Positions 43,301 through 53,039 are shown, numbered from the stretch's first letter. The stretch: DNA of 64,000 nt from Actinospica robiniae DSM 44927 (GCF_000504285.1 NZ_KI632511.1:8290154-8354153); one strand, 5' to 3'. Program-made: numbers and translations. The notes: a model not told the origin generated them from the sequence alone.

Positions 43301-44413
43301 TCAGACACTCGAGTCGCGGATCACCAACCGGGGACTGATCTGGATCCGGTGCATCGGGCGGTCCGGGTCGCCCTGCATGCGCTTGGCGAGCAGCTCGACC
43401 GCGGTCTGCCCGAGGCTGAGCTTGGCCGGGCGGATCGCGGTCAGCGCCGGGTCGGCCAGGCCCGCCACCTCGTCGTCGTAGGCGACCACGGCCAGATCCT
43501 GCGGGACGCGAATACCGCGCTCCTGGCAGCGGCCGACCAGCGAGATCGCCTCCCGGTCCGAGTGCACCAGCAGGGCCCTGGTTCCGCTGGCGATGCAGGC
43601 GTCGAGGAACTCGTCGAGCCGCGCGTTCCAGCTCGGGGTGCGGTAGTCGGGGGTGAGCACGTCCGGGGTGCCGTCGAGCTCCACTCCGATCTGCTCGGCG
43701 GTCTCGCGCCAGCCGCGCCGCACCGCCTGGGTGTGCGGGCTGGTCGAGGAGGCGAGGAAGCCGATCCGGCGGTGGCCCTCGAGGGCCAGGTGGCGCACGG
43801 CCAAACCGGCGCCGAAGCTGTGATCCGTCGTCACCGACTCGACGTGCTCGTGGAACGGGCCGACGGTGGCCGAGCGCTCGACGAAGGTGACCGGGACGGG
43901 CAGCGCGGCCAGCCAGCCGATCAGCTCGGCGGCCGCCTCGCCGGCCGTGGGCGGGGCGATCAGCAGACCCTGGATACCGACCGTCTCGAGCAGCCAGAGG
44001 GTCTGCCGGCGCAGGTCGTCGACGTCGTCGTAGGACGAGCCGCGCAGCACGATCCGCACCCCGGCCGCGGGGGCGGCGTCGCGGGCGCCGCGGATGATCT
44101 GCGGCCAGTAGTAGTCCAGCGACGGCACGACCATGCCGACCGGGGGCAGGTCGGCCTCGTCCGGATCGCCCGGGGCGGCGGCGTCCTCGGGGACGGCTAC
44201 CGCGCCGCCTCCGCGAGGCAGCCGGATTCCGCCGTGCACGCGCTCGATCGCGCCCTCGTCGGCCAGTTGCGCGATGTCCCGGCGCACCGTCACGGCACTG
44301 ACCCCGAGCGCCCGGGCGACGTCCGCGACCCGCAGCGTGCCGCGGGCGCGCAGTTCGGCCAGCACGCTCTCCCGGCGCTGCACCGGCAGCAGCGGTGGCT
44401 CGGTCTCGGTCAC
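43301..44413 (-). CDS. DeoR-type HTH / LacI-type sugar-binding hybrid regulator
   Basis: The 370-residue protein has a DeoR winged helix (RRESVLAELRARGTLRVADVARALGVSAVTVRRDIAQLADEGAIERVHGG) fused to a LacI/GalR periplasmic-binding-like effector domain (VGMVVPSLDYYWPQIIRGARDAA... HRRIGFLASS... VVAYDDEVAGLADPALTAIRP). The hybrid is typical of sugar-operon repressors in actinobacteria. The GTG at 44413 follows GGAGG by 7 bases; a GTG at 44461 lacks a ribosome site and would place an operator-like GATCGAACGT inside the gene. It is divergent from the glycan-use operon, which it probably represses until a glycan fragment binds. Confidence 0.88.
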   Translation of the reverse strand: MTETEPPLLPVQRRESVLAELRARGTLRVADVARALGVSAVTVRRDIAQLADEGAIERVHGGIRLPRGGGAVAVPEDAAAPGDPDEADLPPVGMVVPSLDYYWPQIIRGARDAAPAAGVRIVLRGSSYDDVDDLRRQTLWLLETVGIQGLLIAPPTAGEAAAELIGWLAALPVPVTFVERSATVGPFHEHVESVTTDHSFGAGLAVRHLALEGHRRIGFLASSTSPHTQAVRRGWRETAEQIGVELDGTPDVLTPDYRTPSWNARLDEFLDACIASGTRALLVHSDREAISLVGRCQERGIRVPQDLAVVAYDDEVAGLADPALTAIRPAKLSLGQTAVELLAKRMQGDPDRPMHRIQISPRLVIRDSSV

Positions 44414-44706
44414 GGCGGAGCCTCCACTCCTTGACGTGTCAGGGTCGTGATCGAACGTCACGAAGGCACGCCGTGTGCATCATGGCACAGCGCGGAGGCC
44501 AGCGTTCATACGATCGACTTCGATCATAATCGCACTGATTGGTTCAGGTCTAGTGGGGTCACAAGTCGATAACGGGGCCTTGTGTTGCGGTTTTGTGTGC
44601 GCTCTACTCCTCTCACTGAGCGATCGAACGTAAGCGAACACTTTCGATCAGCAGTCGGCGAGCATCGTCGATCAGGTCGATGAGGACTTCAGCAGAGGGG
44701 GAGCGC
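44414..44706. promoter_or_regulatory. Operator cluster between hybrid regulator and glycan operon
   Basis: GATCGAACGT occurs at 44449-44458 and 44622-44631. A perfect dyad GATCGA-CT-TCGATC lies at 44512-44525. GATCGAA (44622-44628) is paired with TTCGATC (44643-44649). These half-sites flank both promoters and suit a dimeric or tetrameric repressor with looping. The assignment to the DeoR/LacI protein is from position and recurrence. Confidence 0.6.
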
Positions 44707-45717
44707 ATGCACCGTCCGCAGGCGATGCTCGTGATGCGGCGCGGCACGTTCCGGATCCAGTTCGGACCCGGCGAGCTCGGCCGGCTGCGCGCCGCGGCCG
44801 AGCTCGGCGATCCGGTCTGGGCCGAGGACCTCGACCAGAGCGCCGTCCGGGCCCGCCTCGCCGAGACGGAGGTGCTGCTGACCTCGTGGGGCTCGCCCCG
44901 GCTCGACGCCGCCGCGCTCGCGGCCGCGCCCCGGCTGCGGGCCGTGTTCCACTGCGCCGGCAGCGTCCGGCCGGTGGTCTCCGAGTCCCTGTGGGACCGC
45001 GGGATCCTGGTGACCAGCGCCGCCGAGGCCAACGCCACGCCGGTGGCCGAGTACACCCTGGCGGCGATCATCTTCGCGGGCAAGAAGGCGCACGTGCTGG
45101 CCGGCCAGTCGAGGCTGGAACCCTTCAGCTGGCACGCCGTCGGCGACCGGGAGGACCTGTCCAACTACGGCCGGGTGATCGGCATCGTCGGGTTCTCCCG
45201 GACCGGGCGGCAGCTGATGGACCGGCTGCGCCTGCTCGAGACCGGCGAGATCCTGGTCACCGACCCGTATGCGGACCCGGTGGCGGTGGCCGCGGCCGGC
45301 GGGCGCCTGGTCGAGCTCGACGAACTGCTCGTCAGGTCCGAGATCCTCTCCCTGCACCTGCCGGAGCTGCCCGAGACCCGGCACGCGATCGGCGCCCGCG
45401 AACTGGCCCTGCTGCCGGACGGCGCCACGGTGATCAACACCGCCCGCGGCTCCGTCATCGACACCGCGGCGCTCGAACGCGAATGCGTCACGGGACGGCT
45501 GAACGCGATCCTCGACGTCACCGACCCCGACCCGCTGCCCCCGGGTTCGCTGCTGGTCTCGCTGCCGAACGTCATGATCACCCCGCACATCGCCGGGTCC
45601 CTCGGCACCGAGACCCGGCGGATGAGCGCCCAGGCCCTGGACGAACTCGAGCGCTACGCCCGCGGCGAGGCGCCGCTGCACCCGGTCACCCGCGAGGCCA
45701 TGGAGGTCAGCGCATGA
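44707..45717 (+). CDS. D-isomer-specific 2-hydroxyacid dehydrogenase family protein
   Basis: The 336-residue protein has the NAD-binding domain of the D-2-hydroxyacid dehydrogenases: VIGIVGFSRTGRQLMDRL (Rossmann loop G-x-x-x-x-G with Phe-Ser rather than Gly-Gly), LPDGATVINTARGSVIDTAAL, and DVTDPDPLPPGSLL...PNVMITPHIAGS with the catalytic His. The ATG at 44707 follows GAGGGGGAG. As first gene of the operon it may reduce or oxidise a sugar-acid product such as a 2-keto acid. Its stop overlaps the next start (ATGA). Confidence 0.85.
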   Translation: MHRPQAMLVMRRGTFRIQFGPGELGRLRAAAELGDPVWAEDLDQSAVRARLAETEVLLTSWGSPRLDAAALAAAPRLRAVFHCAGSVRPVVSESLWDRGILVTSAAEANATPVAEYTLAAIIFAGKKAHVLAGQSRLEPFSWHAVGDREDLSNYGRVIGIVGFSRTGRQLMDRLRLLETGEILVTDPYADPVAVAAAGGRLVELDELLVRSEILSLHLPELPETRHAIGARELALLPDGATVINTARGSVIDTAALERECVTGRLNAILDVTDPDPLPPGSLLVSLPNVMITPHIAGSLGTETRRMSAQALDELERYARGEAPLHPVTREAMEVSA

Positions 45718-47666
45718 GCTCGCTCCGGGATCAGGACTCGGACATAGCCCCGTACACCGGCTGGACCCGCGACGACTGGACAGCGCTGGCCGACCGGATG
45801 CTGCTGGCCGCCCGGCGCCACGCCTCCCCGTCGCACGCGCTGATCACCCCGCCCGGCGCCCCCGGCGGCTACGGCACCCGCGTGGACGGACTCGAAGGCT
45901 TCGCCCGGACCTTTCTGTTAGCCGGATTCCGACTGGCCGGCGAGCAGGGCAAAGACCCGCTGGACCTGCTCTCCCGCTACGCCGAGGGGATAGCGGCCGG
46001 CACCGACCCCACGTCGCCGGAGCGCTGGGTGACCCCGCGCGAGCACGGCCAGGCCAAGGTGGAGGCGGCCTCCATCGCGCTCATCCTCGACCTGACCCGG
46101 CCGTGGCTGTGGGACCAGCTCGATGGCGGCGTACAGGAACGGGTCGTGGACTACCTGGCCCAGGTCGTCGGGGACAAGGACTATCCGCGGACGAACTGGC
46201 TCTGGTTCCGCATCGTCGTCGAGCAGTTCCTCTCCTCCGTCTCAGGGCCCTGGTCGCTCGACGACATGCACGCGGACCTCGCCCTGCACGAGTCCTTCGT
46301 GCGCGAGGGCGGCTGGTACAGCGACGGCGACGAGCGCAGTTTCGACCACTACTGCGGCTGGGCGCTGCACCTGTACCCGATCCTGTGGAGCCGGATGTCC
46401 GGGGCCGCCGATCTCGCCGCGCCCCTGCTGCCGGAGTACACCGCGCGCCTGGACCGCTTCCTGCTCGACGCGATCCGGCTCGTCGGCGCGGACGGCTCGC
46501 CGCTGCTGCAGGGACGCAGCCTGGTCTACCGCTTCGCCGCCGCGGCACCGTTCTGGATCGGCGCGTATGCCGGGACCGGCGCGGTGGAACCGGGTCGGCT
46601 GCGCCGCGCGGCCACCGGCATCGTCAAGCACTTCGTCGACCGCGGCGCCCCGGACAAAGACGGGCTGCTCACCCTCGGCTGGCACCACGAGTGGCGCGGC
46701 CTGGCCCAGAACTACTCCGGACCCGGATCGCCGTACTGGGCGGCGAAGGGGATGCTCGGCCTCGCCCTGCCGGCCGACCACCCGGTGTGGACGAGCACTG
46801 AGCTGCCGCTGCCGGTGGAGGAGGCGGACCAGCTCGCGCTCGTCTCCGCCCCCGGCTGGGCGCTGAGCTCGACCGCCGCGGACGGCGTCGTGCGCGTCTA
46901 CAACCACGGGACCGACCACGCCCGCCCGGGCGACCGGACCGGCGACTCCCCGCTCTACGCCCGCATCGGCTACTCCACCGCGACCTGCCCGCAGGTCGAT
47001 GAAGAGGGCTGGGACGCGCCGACCGACCAGTCCGTCGTCCTGCTCGACGGCGACGGGCGCCCCACGCACCGGTCCGGCTTCGAGACGCTCGAGGCGGCCG
47101 ACCTCGACGGCGCCGTCCTGCTGGCCTCGCGGGCGCGGTGCCGCTGGCTCGACCCCGACCGCAGCGGGCCCGAGCACGGCTCCGGCCGTCAGGGTACTGC
47201 GATCGACGCGGCCACCGTCACCACCGTCTCGATCGTGCGCGGCGCCTGGGAGGTGCGCTGCGTGCGCGTCGACCCGGCCGGCGCGCCCGGCTGGGACGAG
47301 GTCGTCGCGCTGCGGATCGGCGGCTGGCCCGTCTCCGGGTCCGACCCGCTCTCCACCTACGTCGGGCCGGCCGGCGCCGTCGTCGTCGGCCGGCACACCT
47401 CCACCGCGGTGGCCCTGCACGGTCTCGACCAGACCGGCGTGCACCGCGGCCACGACGCGACGCCGCTCGGGATGTGGACCGCCACGCCCTGGCTGCTCGC
47501 CGACCCGGAGCCGGGGCTCTGGAAGATCGCCGCCCTGGCCCTGGGAGAAGCGGAACGGGCCCCCGAAGCCCGGCTCCGCCTGCCCGAACCCGCTCCGGGC
47601 GCCACGACCGTCTCGATCACCTGGCCCGACCGGGCCGAGACCGTCGCCACGCTGCCTGCTGCCTGA
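45714..47666 (+). CDS. DUF2264 family protein
   Basis: The 650-residue protein matches DUF2264: GTRVDGLEGFARTFLLAGFRLAGE at the N-terminus, TNWLWFRIVVEQFL, GGWYSDGDERSFDHYCGWALHLYPILWS, and LQGRSLVYRFAAAAPFW. Asp/His/Tyr-rich loops of an (alpha/alpha)n toroid suggest a glycoside hydrolase or lyase-like active site. DUF2264 genes sit in loci for plant or microbial acidic polysaccharides. The C-terminal third is beta-rich. No signal peptide is visible, so it should act on imported oligosaccharides. It is coupled to the dehydrogenase by an ATGA overlap. Confidence 0.85.
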   Translation: MSSLRDQDSDIAPYTGWTRDDWTALADRMLLAARRHASPSHALITPPGAPGGYGTRVDGLEGFARTFLLAGFRLAGEQGKDPLDLLSRYAEGIAAGTDPTSPERWVTPREHGQAKVEAASIALILDLTRPWLWDQLDGGVQERVVDYLAQVVGDKDYPRTNWLWFRIVVEQFLSSVSGPWSLDDMHADLALHESFVREGGWYSDGDERSFDHYCGWALHLYPILWSRMSGAADLAAPLLPEYTARLDRFLLDAIRLVGADGSPLLQGRSLVYRFAAAAPFWIGAYAGTGAVEPGRLRRAATGIVKHFVDRGAPDKDGLLTLGWHHEWRGLAQNYSGPGSPYWAAKGMLGLALPADHPVWTSTELPLPVEEADQLALVSAPGWALSSTAADGVVRVYNHGTDHARPGDRTGDSPLYARIGYSTATCPQVDEEGWDAPTDQSVVLLDGDGRPTHRSGFETLEAADLDGAVLLASRARCRWLDPDRSGPEHGSGRQGTAIDAATVTTVSIVRGAWEVRCVRVDPAGAPGWDEVVALRIGGWPVSGSDPLSTYVGPAGAVVVGRHTSTAVALHGLDQTGVHRGHDATPLGMWTATPWLLADPEPGLWKIAALALGEAERAPEARLRLPEPAPGATTVSITWPDRAETVATLPAA

Positions 47667-47698
47667 CCGCTCCACTCCACGTCGAGGAAGGAAAACCC

Positions 47699-48970
47699 GT
47701 GCACAGAAGGAAGTTCCTCCAGCTCGCCGCGTCCGCCGCGGCGGCCGGCCCGCTGCTGTCGGCCTGCGGCTCCAGCTCCGGCTCGTCGAGCGGGAGCGAC
47801 GGGCCGGTCACCCTGACCGTGAGCACCTGGAGCATGTCGACCACGCCCGAGTTCAAGGCCCTGTTCGACGCCTTCCAGAAGCTCTACCCGAACATCACCA
47901 TCAAGCCGGTCGACATCCTCGCCGCCGACTACAGCACCAAGGTGAAGGTGATGCTCTCCGGCGGGGACTCCACCGACATCATCACCATGAAGAACACCAC
48001 CGACTACGGCCAGTTCGCCGAGCGCGGCCAGCTGCGCGACATCAGTTCCCTGGCGTCCTCCGGCACTGCCCCCTCCCTGCAGGGCCTGAGCTCGTTCAAG
48101 ATGAACGACAAGTACTACGCGCTGCCCTACCGCCAGGACTTCTGGGCCCTGTTCTACAACAAGAAGCTGTTCGACGCCGCAGGTAAGCCGTACCCGACGA
48201 ACATGACCTGGGACGAGTACGCCACCCTGGCCGAGTCGCTGACCACGGGTTCGGGCGGCAGCAAGGTCTACGGCACCTACCACCACACCTGGCGCTCGGT
48301 GGTGCAGGCGATCTCGGCCGCGCAGACCGGCGGCGACCTGATCGGCGGCAAGTACGAGTTCTTCACCGACCAGTACGACATCGCCCTCGGCATCCAGAAC
48401 GCCGGCGCGGCGCTCGACTACGGCACCGCCACCACCCAGAAGACCGGGTACCAGGCGATGATCGAGACCGGCAAGACCGCGATGCTGCCGATGGGCACCT
48501 GGCTGATCGGCACCCTGTGGGCGGACAAGAAGTCCGGCACCACCGACATCGACTGGTCGATGGCGCCCATGCCGCAGCGTTCCGGCGCCAGCGGCGTCAC
48601 CACCTTCGGCTCGCCGACCGCCTTCTCCATCAACAAGAAGGCCAAGAACGTGGACGCGGCGGAGAAGTTCATCGACTTCGCCACCGGACCGCAGGGCGCC
48701 GCGATCGTCGCCGGCATCGGCATCGTGCCGGCGCTGCTCAACGACGACACCCGCAAGGTCTACTTCGGACTGGACGGGATGCCCACCGACGCCGGCTTCC
48801 AGACGGCGTTCAAGCCGGACAAGGTCGTGCTCGAGATGCCGGTCAACGACAAGAGCTCGCAGATCGACACCATCCTGACCGCCGAGCACACGCTCGTGAT
48901 GACCAAGCAGAAGTCGATCGCCGCCGGAATCGCGGAGATGGACTCCCGCGTGCAGACCGAAGTCGAATAG
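47699..48970 (+). CDS. ABC-transporter extracellular solute-binding lipoprotein (sugar type)
   Basis: The 423-residue protein starts at GTG and has a Tat-like RRKFLQLA followed by lipobox LLSAC (Cys23) and a Ser/Gly linker. The rest is a MalE-type binding protein: VTLTVSTWSMSTTPEFKALFDAFQKLYPNITIKP, WALFYNKKLFDAAG, GKTAMLPMGTWLIG, and GSPTAFSINKKAKNVDAAEKFIDFATG. It captures an oligosaccharide outside the membrane and passes it to the two permeases downstream. It follows the DUF2264 gene by 32 bp. Confidence 0.93.
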   Translation: MHRRKFLQLAASAAAAGPLLSACGSSSGSSSGSDGPVTLTVSTWSMSTTPEFKALFDAFQKLYPNITIKPVDILAADYSTKVKVMLSGGDSTDIITMKNTTDYGQFAERGQLRDISSLASSGTAPSLQGLSSFKMNDKYYALPYRQDFWALFYNKKLFDAAGKPYPTNMTWDEYATLAESLTTGSGGSKVYGTYHHTWRSVVQAISAAQTGGDLIGGKYEFFTDQYDIALGIQNAGAALDYGTATTQKTGYQAMIETGKTAMLPMGTWLIGTLWADKKSGTTDIDWSMAPMPQRSGASGVTTFGSPTAFSINKKAKNVDAAEKFIDFATGPQGAAIVAGIGIVPALLNDDTRKVYFGLDGMPTDAGFQTAFKPDKVVLEMPVNDKSSQIDTILTAEHTLVMTKQKSIAAGIAEMDSRVQTEVE

Positions 48971-49029
48971 TCGAGGCGGTCCGGTGCGCGGCGAGCCCCA
49001 CCGCCGCGCACCGGACCGGGAGGAAGACG

Positions 49030-49971
49030 ATGACCGACCTGATCACCGCGTCGCCCGACTCGCCGTCGGTGCTCGCCCGGCCCAGACCGCGGCGCCGGCG
49101 CTCCCGCGGGTGGCGCAACGCCCTGATCGGCTGGAGTTTCATCCTGCCGAACCTGATCGGCTTCGTCGCGATCACCCTCGTGCCGGTGCTCGCGATGTTC
49201 GCCCTGTCCTTCGCCTCCTGGGACGGCTACAACCCGCCGTCGTGGGTCGGGCTGAAGAACTTCCGCAGGCTGTTCAAGGACGACGCCTCGATGACGGCGC
49301 TGTGGAACACGCTCTACTACGCGGTCGGCTACGTCCCGCTGACCATGCTCGCCGCCCTGGGCCTGGCGCTGCTGCTGAACCGGAAGATGCGCGGCGTGGC
49401 CTTCTTCCGCGCCGTCGCGTTCTTCCCGTACATCACCTCGCTGGTCGCGGTCGCGATCGTGTGGAACATGCTGTTCAACCCGCAGTTCGGGCCGGTCAAC
49501 CAGTTCCTGGGCTGGTTCGGCGTGCACGGCCCGGGCTGGACCACCTCCACGACGTGGGCGATGCCCGCGGTCATCGTCACCAGCGTCTGGCGGGACATGG
49601 GCTACTACATGATCCTGTTCCTGGCCGGGCTGCAGGCGATCCCGAAGGAGCTGTACGAGGCCGCCGAGGTGGACGGCACGAACGCCTGGCAGCGGTTCCG
49701 CGCGGTGACCGTGCCGGGGCTGCGCCCGACCAGCTTCCTGGTGCTGATCCTGCTGACCGTGCAGGCCTTCAAGGTCTTCGACCTGATCTACGTGATGACC
49801 CAGGGCGGACCGGGCGACGCCACCCTGGTGCTCGCCCAGCAGATCTACCAGACCGGCATCGTGGACGGCCAGTACGGCTACGCCTCGGCCATCTCCGTGC
49901 TGCTGTTCGCGCTGGTCCTGGTGCTGACCCTGATCCAGTTCTGGTTCAACGGCCGTAGGGAGCGCAAGTGA
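49030..49971 (+). CDS. ABC sugar-transporter permease (MalF/UgpA type)
   Basis: The 313-residue protein has six TM helices and the EAA loop EAAEVDGTNAWQRFRAVTVPGLRP. N-terminal RPRRRRSRGWRNALIGWSFILPNLIGF is the usual cytoplasmic start into TM1. It pairs with the next permease and the solute-binding lipoprotein. No ATPase gene is in the operon; in actinomycetes a shared MsiK-type ATPase often serves such importers. The stop overlaps the next GTG. Confidence 0.93.
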   Translation: MTDLITASPDSPSVLARPRPRRRRSRGWRNALIGWSFILPNLIGFVAITLVPVLAMFALSFASWDGYNPPSWVGLKNFRRLFKDDASMTALWNTLYYAVGYVPLTMLAALGLALLLNRKMRGVAFFRAVAFFPYITSLVAVAIVWNMLFNPQFGPVNQFLGWFGVHGPGWTTSTTWAMPAVIVTSVWRDMGYYMILFLAGLQAIPKELYEAAEVDGTNAWQRFRAVTVPGLRPTSFLVLILLTVQAFKVFDLIYVMTQGGPGDATLVLAQQIYQTGIVDGQYGYASAISVLLFALVLVLTLIQFWFNGRRERK

Positions 49972-50831
49972 CGACCACCGCCCTGGAGCGCCGTCAGACG
50001 CCGCGCTCCGCCCGCCGCGTCATCGGCCGCACGATCCTGTACGCGCTGTTCATCGCCGCCGCGGCCGCGATCCTGCTGCCATTCGCGTGGATGATCAGCG
50101 CGGGCCTCAAGCGCAACAACGACGTCTTCACCATCCCGATCCAGTGGATCCCGCACGACGTGCAGTGGCGCAACTTCGCCGACATCTGGTCGCAGATCCC
50201 GATGACGACCTACCTGCGCAACACGGTGTTCCTCAGCATCGTGATCACCTTCCTGCAGGTGCTCACCGGCAGCTTCGCCGCGTACGGGTTCGCGAAGGTT
50301 AAGTTCCGCGGCCGGGACACCCTGTTCGTGCTCTACATCGCGACGATCGCACTGCCCTGGCAGGCGTACATGGTGCCGCAGTACATCATGATGGTGAAGG
50401 CCGGGCTCACCGACACCTTCCTCTCGCTCATCCTGATCCAGGCCTTCGGCGCGTTCGGCGTCTTCCTGATGCGCCAGTTCTATCTGACGATCCCGGACGA
50501 CCTGTGCGAGGCGGCCCGTATCGACGGGCTCAACGAGTACGGCATCTGGGCCCGGATCATCCTGCCGCTCTCCAAGCCCGCGCTGGCCAGCCTGGCCCTG
50601 CTGACGTTCGTGACCACCTGGAACGACTACATGGGGCCGTTCATCTACCTCACCGACAACGACCACTGGACGATCCAGTTGGGCCTGCAGTCGTTCATCG
50701 GCGAGTTCAACGCGGACTACGCGATGATGATGACCGGCTCCGTCCTCTCGGTGCTCCCGATCCTGGTGATCTTCCTGTTCGGGCAGCGCTACTTCATCCA
50801 GGGCATCGCGACCTCCGGAATGAAGGGCTGA
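49968..50831 (+). CDS. ABC sugar-transporter permease (MalG/UgpE type)
   Basis: The 287-residue partner permease has six TM helices and the EAA loop CEAARIDGLNEYGIWARIILPLSKPAL. It starts at a GTG that overlaps the stop of the first permease (GTGA). The TM1 region ILYALFIAAAAAILLPFAWMISAGLK is standard for this subunit. It forms the channel heterodimer with the upstream permease. Confidence 0.93.
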   Translation: MTTTALERRQTPRSARRVIGRTILYALFIAAAAAILLPFAWMISAGLKRNNDVFTIPIQWIPHDVQWRNFADIWSQIPMTTYLRNTVFLSIVITFLQVLTGSFAAYGFAKVKFRGRDTLFVLYIATIALPWQAYMVPQYIMMVKAGLTDTFLSLILIQAFGAFGVFLMRQFYLTIPDDLCEAARIDGLNEYGIWARIILPLSKPALASLALLTFVTTWNDYMGPFIYLTDNDHWTIQLGLQSFIGEFNADYAMMMTGSVLSVLPILVIFLFGQRYFIQGIATSGMKG

Positions 50832-50834
50832 GCC

Positions 50835-51491
50835 ATGGGATCCAAGACGGCGCTGCCCTACGAGGCGATCTTCGGCTACGTCTACGCCGTGTTCCGGCTC
50901 AACCTGTGCCTGCTGGCCGCGGGCCTGCCGGTGCTGCTCGCCTTCGCCTTCACCGGTTCGCAGATCGAGGCCTGGCCCTTCTTCACCGCGCTGGCGGCGC
51001 TGTGCGGGCCGGCGGTCACGGCCGCGTTCGCCGCGTGCGCGTGCATGGGGGAGGAGACGGACCGGGTCGGACGGGTCTTCTGGTCCGCCTACCGGGCCGC
51101 CTTCGCCCGCTCGCTGGCCGTCGCGGCCGTCGCCGCGGCGGCCGTGATCGTGCTGGGCGTCGACCTCGAGGCCGCGGCCGGCACCCCGGCCAGGGCGGTG
51201 ATCCCCATGCTCGCCGCGCTCATCGCCGTGGTCGTCCTGATGACCACGGCGATGCTCGCGTCCGGCCGCCGGCTCTCCGCCGCCGGCCTGCTCGCCTGCG
51301 CCTACCTCTCCATCCGCAAGTGGTACCTGAGCCTGGCGAACCTGGCCGTGCTCGGCGTCCTGCTCGCGGCGATCGTCGGCAAACCCGTGCTGGGCCTGGC
51401 CGTGCTGCCCGGGCCCGCCCTCTATGTGGTCTGGGCGAACACGCGCCACATCGTCGCCTCGCTGACCACCACGGACACCGGCCTCGGCTGA
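50835..51491 (+). CDS. DUF624 family membrane protein
   Basis: The 218-residue protein has four to five TM segments and fits DUF624 (YesL-like): FGYVYAVFRLNLCLLAAGLPVLLAF, then PFFTALAALCGPAVTAAFAAC, and SIRKWYLSLANLAVLG. YesL-like genes accompany sugar ABC importers for plant-cell-wall oligosaccharides. The role is unknown; it may assist the importer. It begins 3 bp after the permease stop. Confidence 0.85.
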   Translation: MGSKTALPYEAIFGYVYAVFRLNLCLLAAGLPVLLAFAFTGSQIEAWPFFTALAALCGPAVTAAFAACACMGEETDRVGRVFWSAYRAAFARSLAVAAVAAAAVIVLGVDLEAAAGTPARAVIPMLAALIAVVVLMTTAMLASGRRLSAAGLLACAYLSIRKWYLSLANLAVLGVLLAAIVGKPVLGLAVLPGPALYVVWANTRHIVASLTTTDTGLG

Positions 51492-51527
51492 GGCCGGCCC
51501 CACCCCACACAGGGAAAGGATGTACCG

Positions 51528-52997
51528 TTGGCCACCTCCCACGACAGTGCGGTCCGCAGAGGCCCGACCATGGTCGTCAGAGCGCTGCTCGCCTGCGCTC
51601 TCGCCGTGGCGACGCTGCTGACCGCCGGCCAGCACCAGGCGCACGCGGCCACAGGAACCGCCGGCTTCAAGGGCGTGAACTGGGCCGATCAGCGAGACAA
51701 CTTCGTCAACGGGGTTCTCTACCCGTCCGGACTCAGCTCCACCGACACCTACTCCTCCGCCTACACCGTCGGGCAGCAGGTGGTCGGCCAGCTGGACTCC
51801 CTCACCGGCGCCAACACCGTCCGCATGCCGATCAACGAGCCGACCGTCGCCAACGACTGGAGCGTCTACACCGGCGCCATCGACGGAGCGCTCACCAAGG
51901 GCAACGTGATCCTGTCCTATTGGGCCTGGGAGAACGGCGAGCCCGACAGCGTCAGCGCGTTCGACACCATGTGGGACACCGTCACCGCGAAGTACGGCAG
52001 CAACGCCAACGTCTACTTCGAGGTCATCAACGAGCCCTACGCCTACAGCACCTCCGCGCTGCAGACCTTCTACAGCAACTGGCTCTCCCGCTACTCGAGC
52101 GTGCCGAAGGGCCACGTGATCCTGGACGGCTCCGGATACGCCACCGGTGTCTCCACCGTCGGCGGCGACAGCGCCCTCAACGGCACGCTGATCGGCGCGC
52201 ACTACTACACCTTCTTCGTCAGCTCGCCGTACAACGACGAGACCGATTGGGCGAACGGGATCTCCAGCGAGATCGGCAGCTACGCCAGCCGGACCATCGC
52301 CACCGAGTGGGGTGCGCCGATGAGCACGGGATCGAAGAACAGCGTCGAATACGACCCCATCGACTACAGCATCGAGAGCGGCTCCTACTTCGCCGAGTAC
52401 GTCCGGGGCGTGAGCAGCGAGCTGCGCACCCTCGGCGTCGGCAGCGTCTACTGGCCGGGCCTGCGTGACGGCGACTGGTACAGCCTGACCAGCAAGACCG
52501 GCAGCGGCTCGTCGATCGCGCTCTCCCTGGTCAACTCCAGCGGGCTGACCCGGCTGCAGTACGCCTGGGGCGTGGGCACCGGCGGCGGCACGTACGTCAG
52601 CTTCCGCAACGACGCCACCAGCCTGTACTTCGACGGCGCGGGTTCGACCACGAGCGGCTCGGACACGGAGCAGTACGCGTCGTCCGGCAGCACGAACCAG
52701 GAGTGGAGCATCGTCAATGACGGCACCTACGTCCTGATCGAGAACCGGGCCACCGGCATGTACCTGGACGGCATGGGGCGCACCACGAACGGCGCCGCGG
52801 TCGGCCAGTACAGCTACAGCAACAGCACCAACCAGCAGTGGACCCTGGTCAGCGACGGCAACTACGTCATGATCAAGAACCGGGGCACCGGCCTGTACAT
52901 CGACGGCATGGGCCGCACGACCAACGGCGCGAGCCTGGCCCAGTACGCCTCGAGCGGCAGCACCAACCAGCAGTGGAAGATCTCCGCGGCCGGCTGA
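51528..52997 (+). CDS. Secreted GH5-type glycoside hydrolase with ricin-B-like (CBM13) domain
   Basis: The 489-residue preprotein has a signal peptide (about 16-42, ending QAHAA). The GH5 (clan A) domain shows GFKGVNWADQRDNF at the entry strand, acid/base Glu169 in VINEPYAY, HYYTFF with an active-site His, and nucleophile Glu260 in IATEWGAP. The C-terminal 145 residues are a ricin-B lectin with three repeats of (L/M)Y.DG.G.TT.G......SSGS.NQ.W. The TTG start at 51528 follows AGGGAAAGGA. It hydrolyses an extracellular beta-glycan whose pieces the upstream ABC importer could take in. Confidence 0.88.
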   Translation: MATSHDSAVRRGPTMVVRALLACALAVATLLTAGQHQAHAATGTAGFKGVNWADQRDNFVNGVLYPSGLSSTDTYSSAYTVGQQVVGQLDSLTGANTVRMPINEPTVANDWSVYTGAIDGALTKGNVILSYWAWENGEPDSVSAFDTMWDTVTAKYGSNANVYFEVINEPYAYSTSALQTFYSNWLSRYSSVPKGHVILDGSGYATGVSTVGGDSALNGTLIGAHYYTFFVSSPYNDETDWANGISSEIGSYASRTIATEWGAPMSTGSKNSVEYDPIDYSIESGSYFAEYVRGVSSELRTLGVGSVYWPGLRDGDWYSLTSKTGSGSSIALSLVNSSGLTRLQYAWGVGTGGGTYVSFRNDATSLYFDGAGSTTSGSDTEQYASSGSTNQEWSIVNDGTYVLIENRATGMYLDGMGRTTNGAAVGQYSYSNSTNQQWTLVSDGNYVMIKNRGTGLYIDGMGRTTNGASLAQYASSGSTNQQWKISAAG

Positions 52998-53039
52998 TCC
53001 TGAGCTGACCTGACGAGCCCAACCGAAAAGAGGGGGAAC

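Noticed and set aside
44547-44562. DasR-like site AGGTCTAGTGG before the glycan operon
   Set aside because: Only the central GGTCTAG fits; the flanking bases differ from the dre consensus and from the two good sites at the chitinases.
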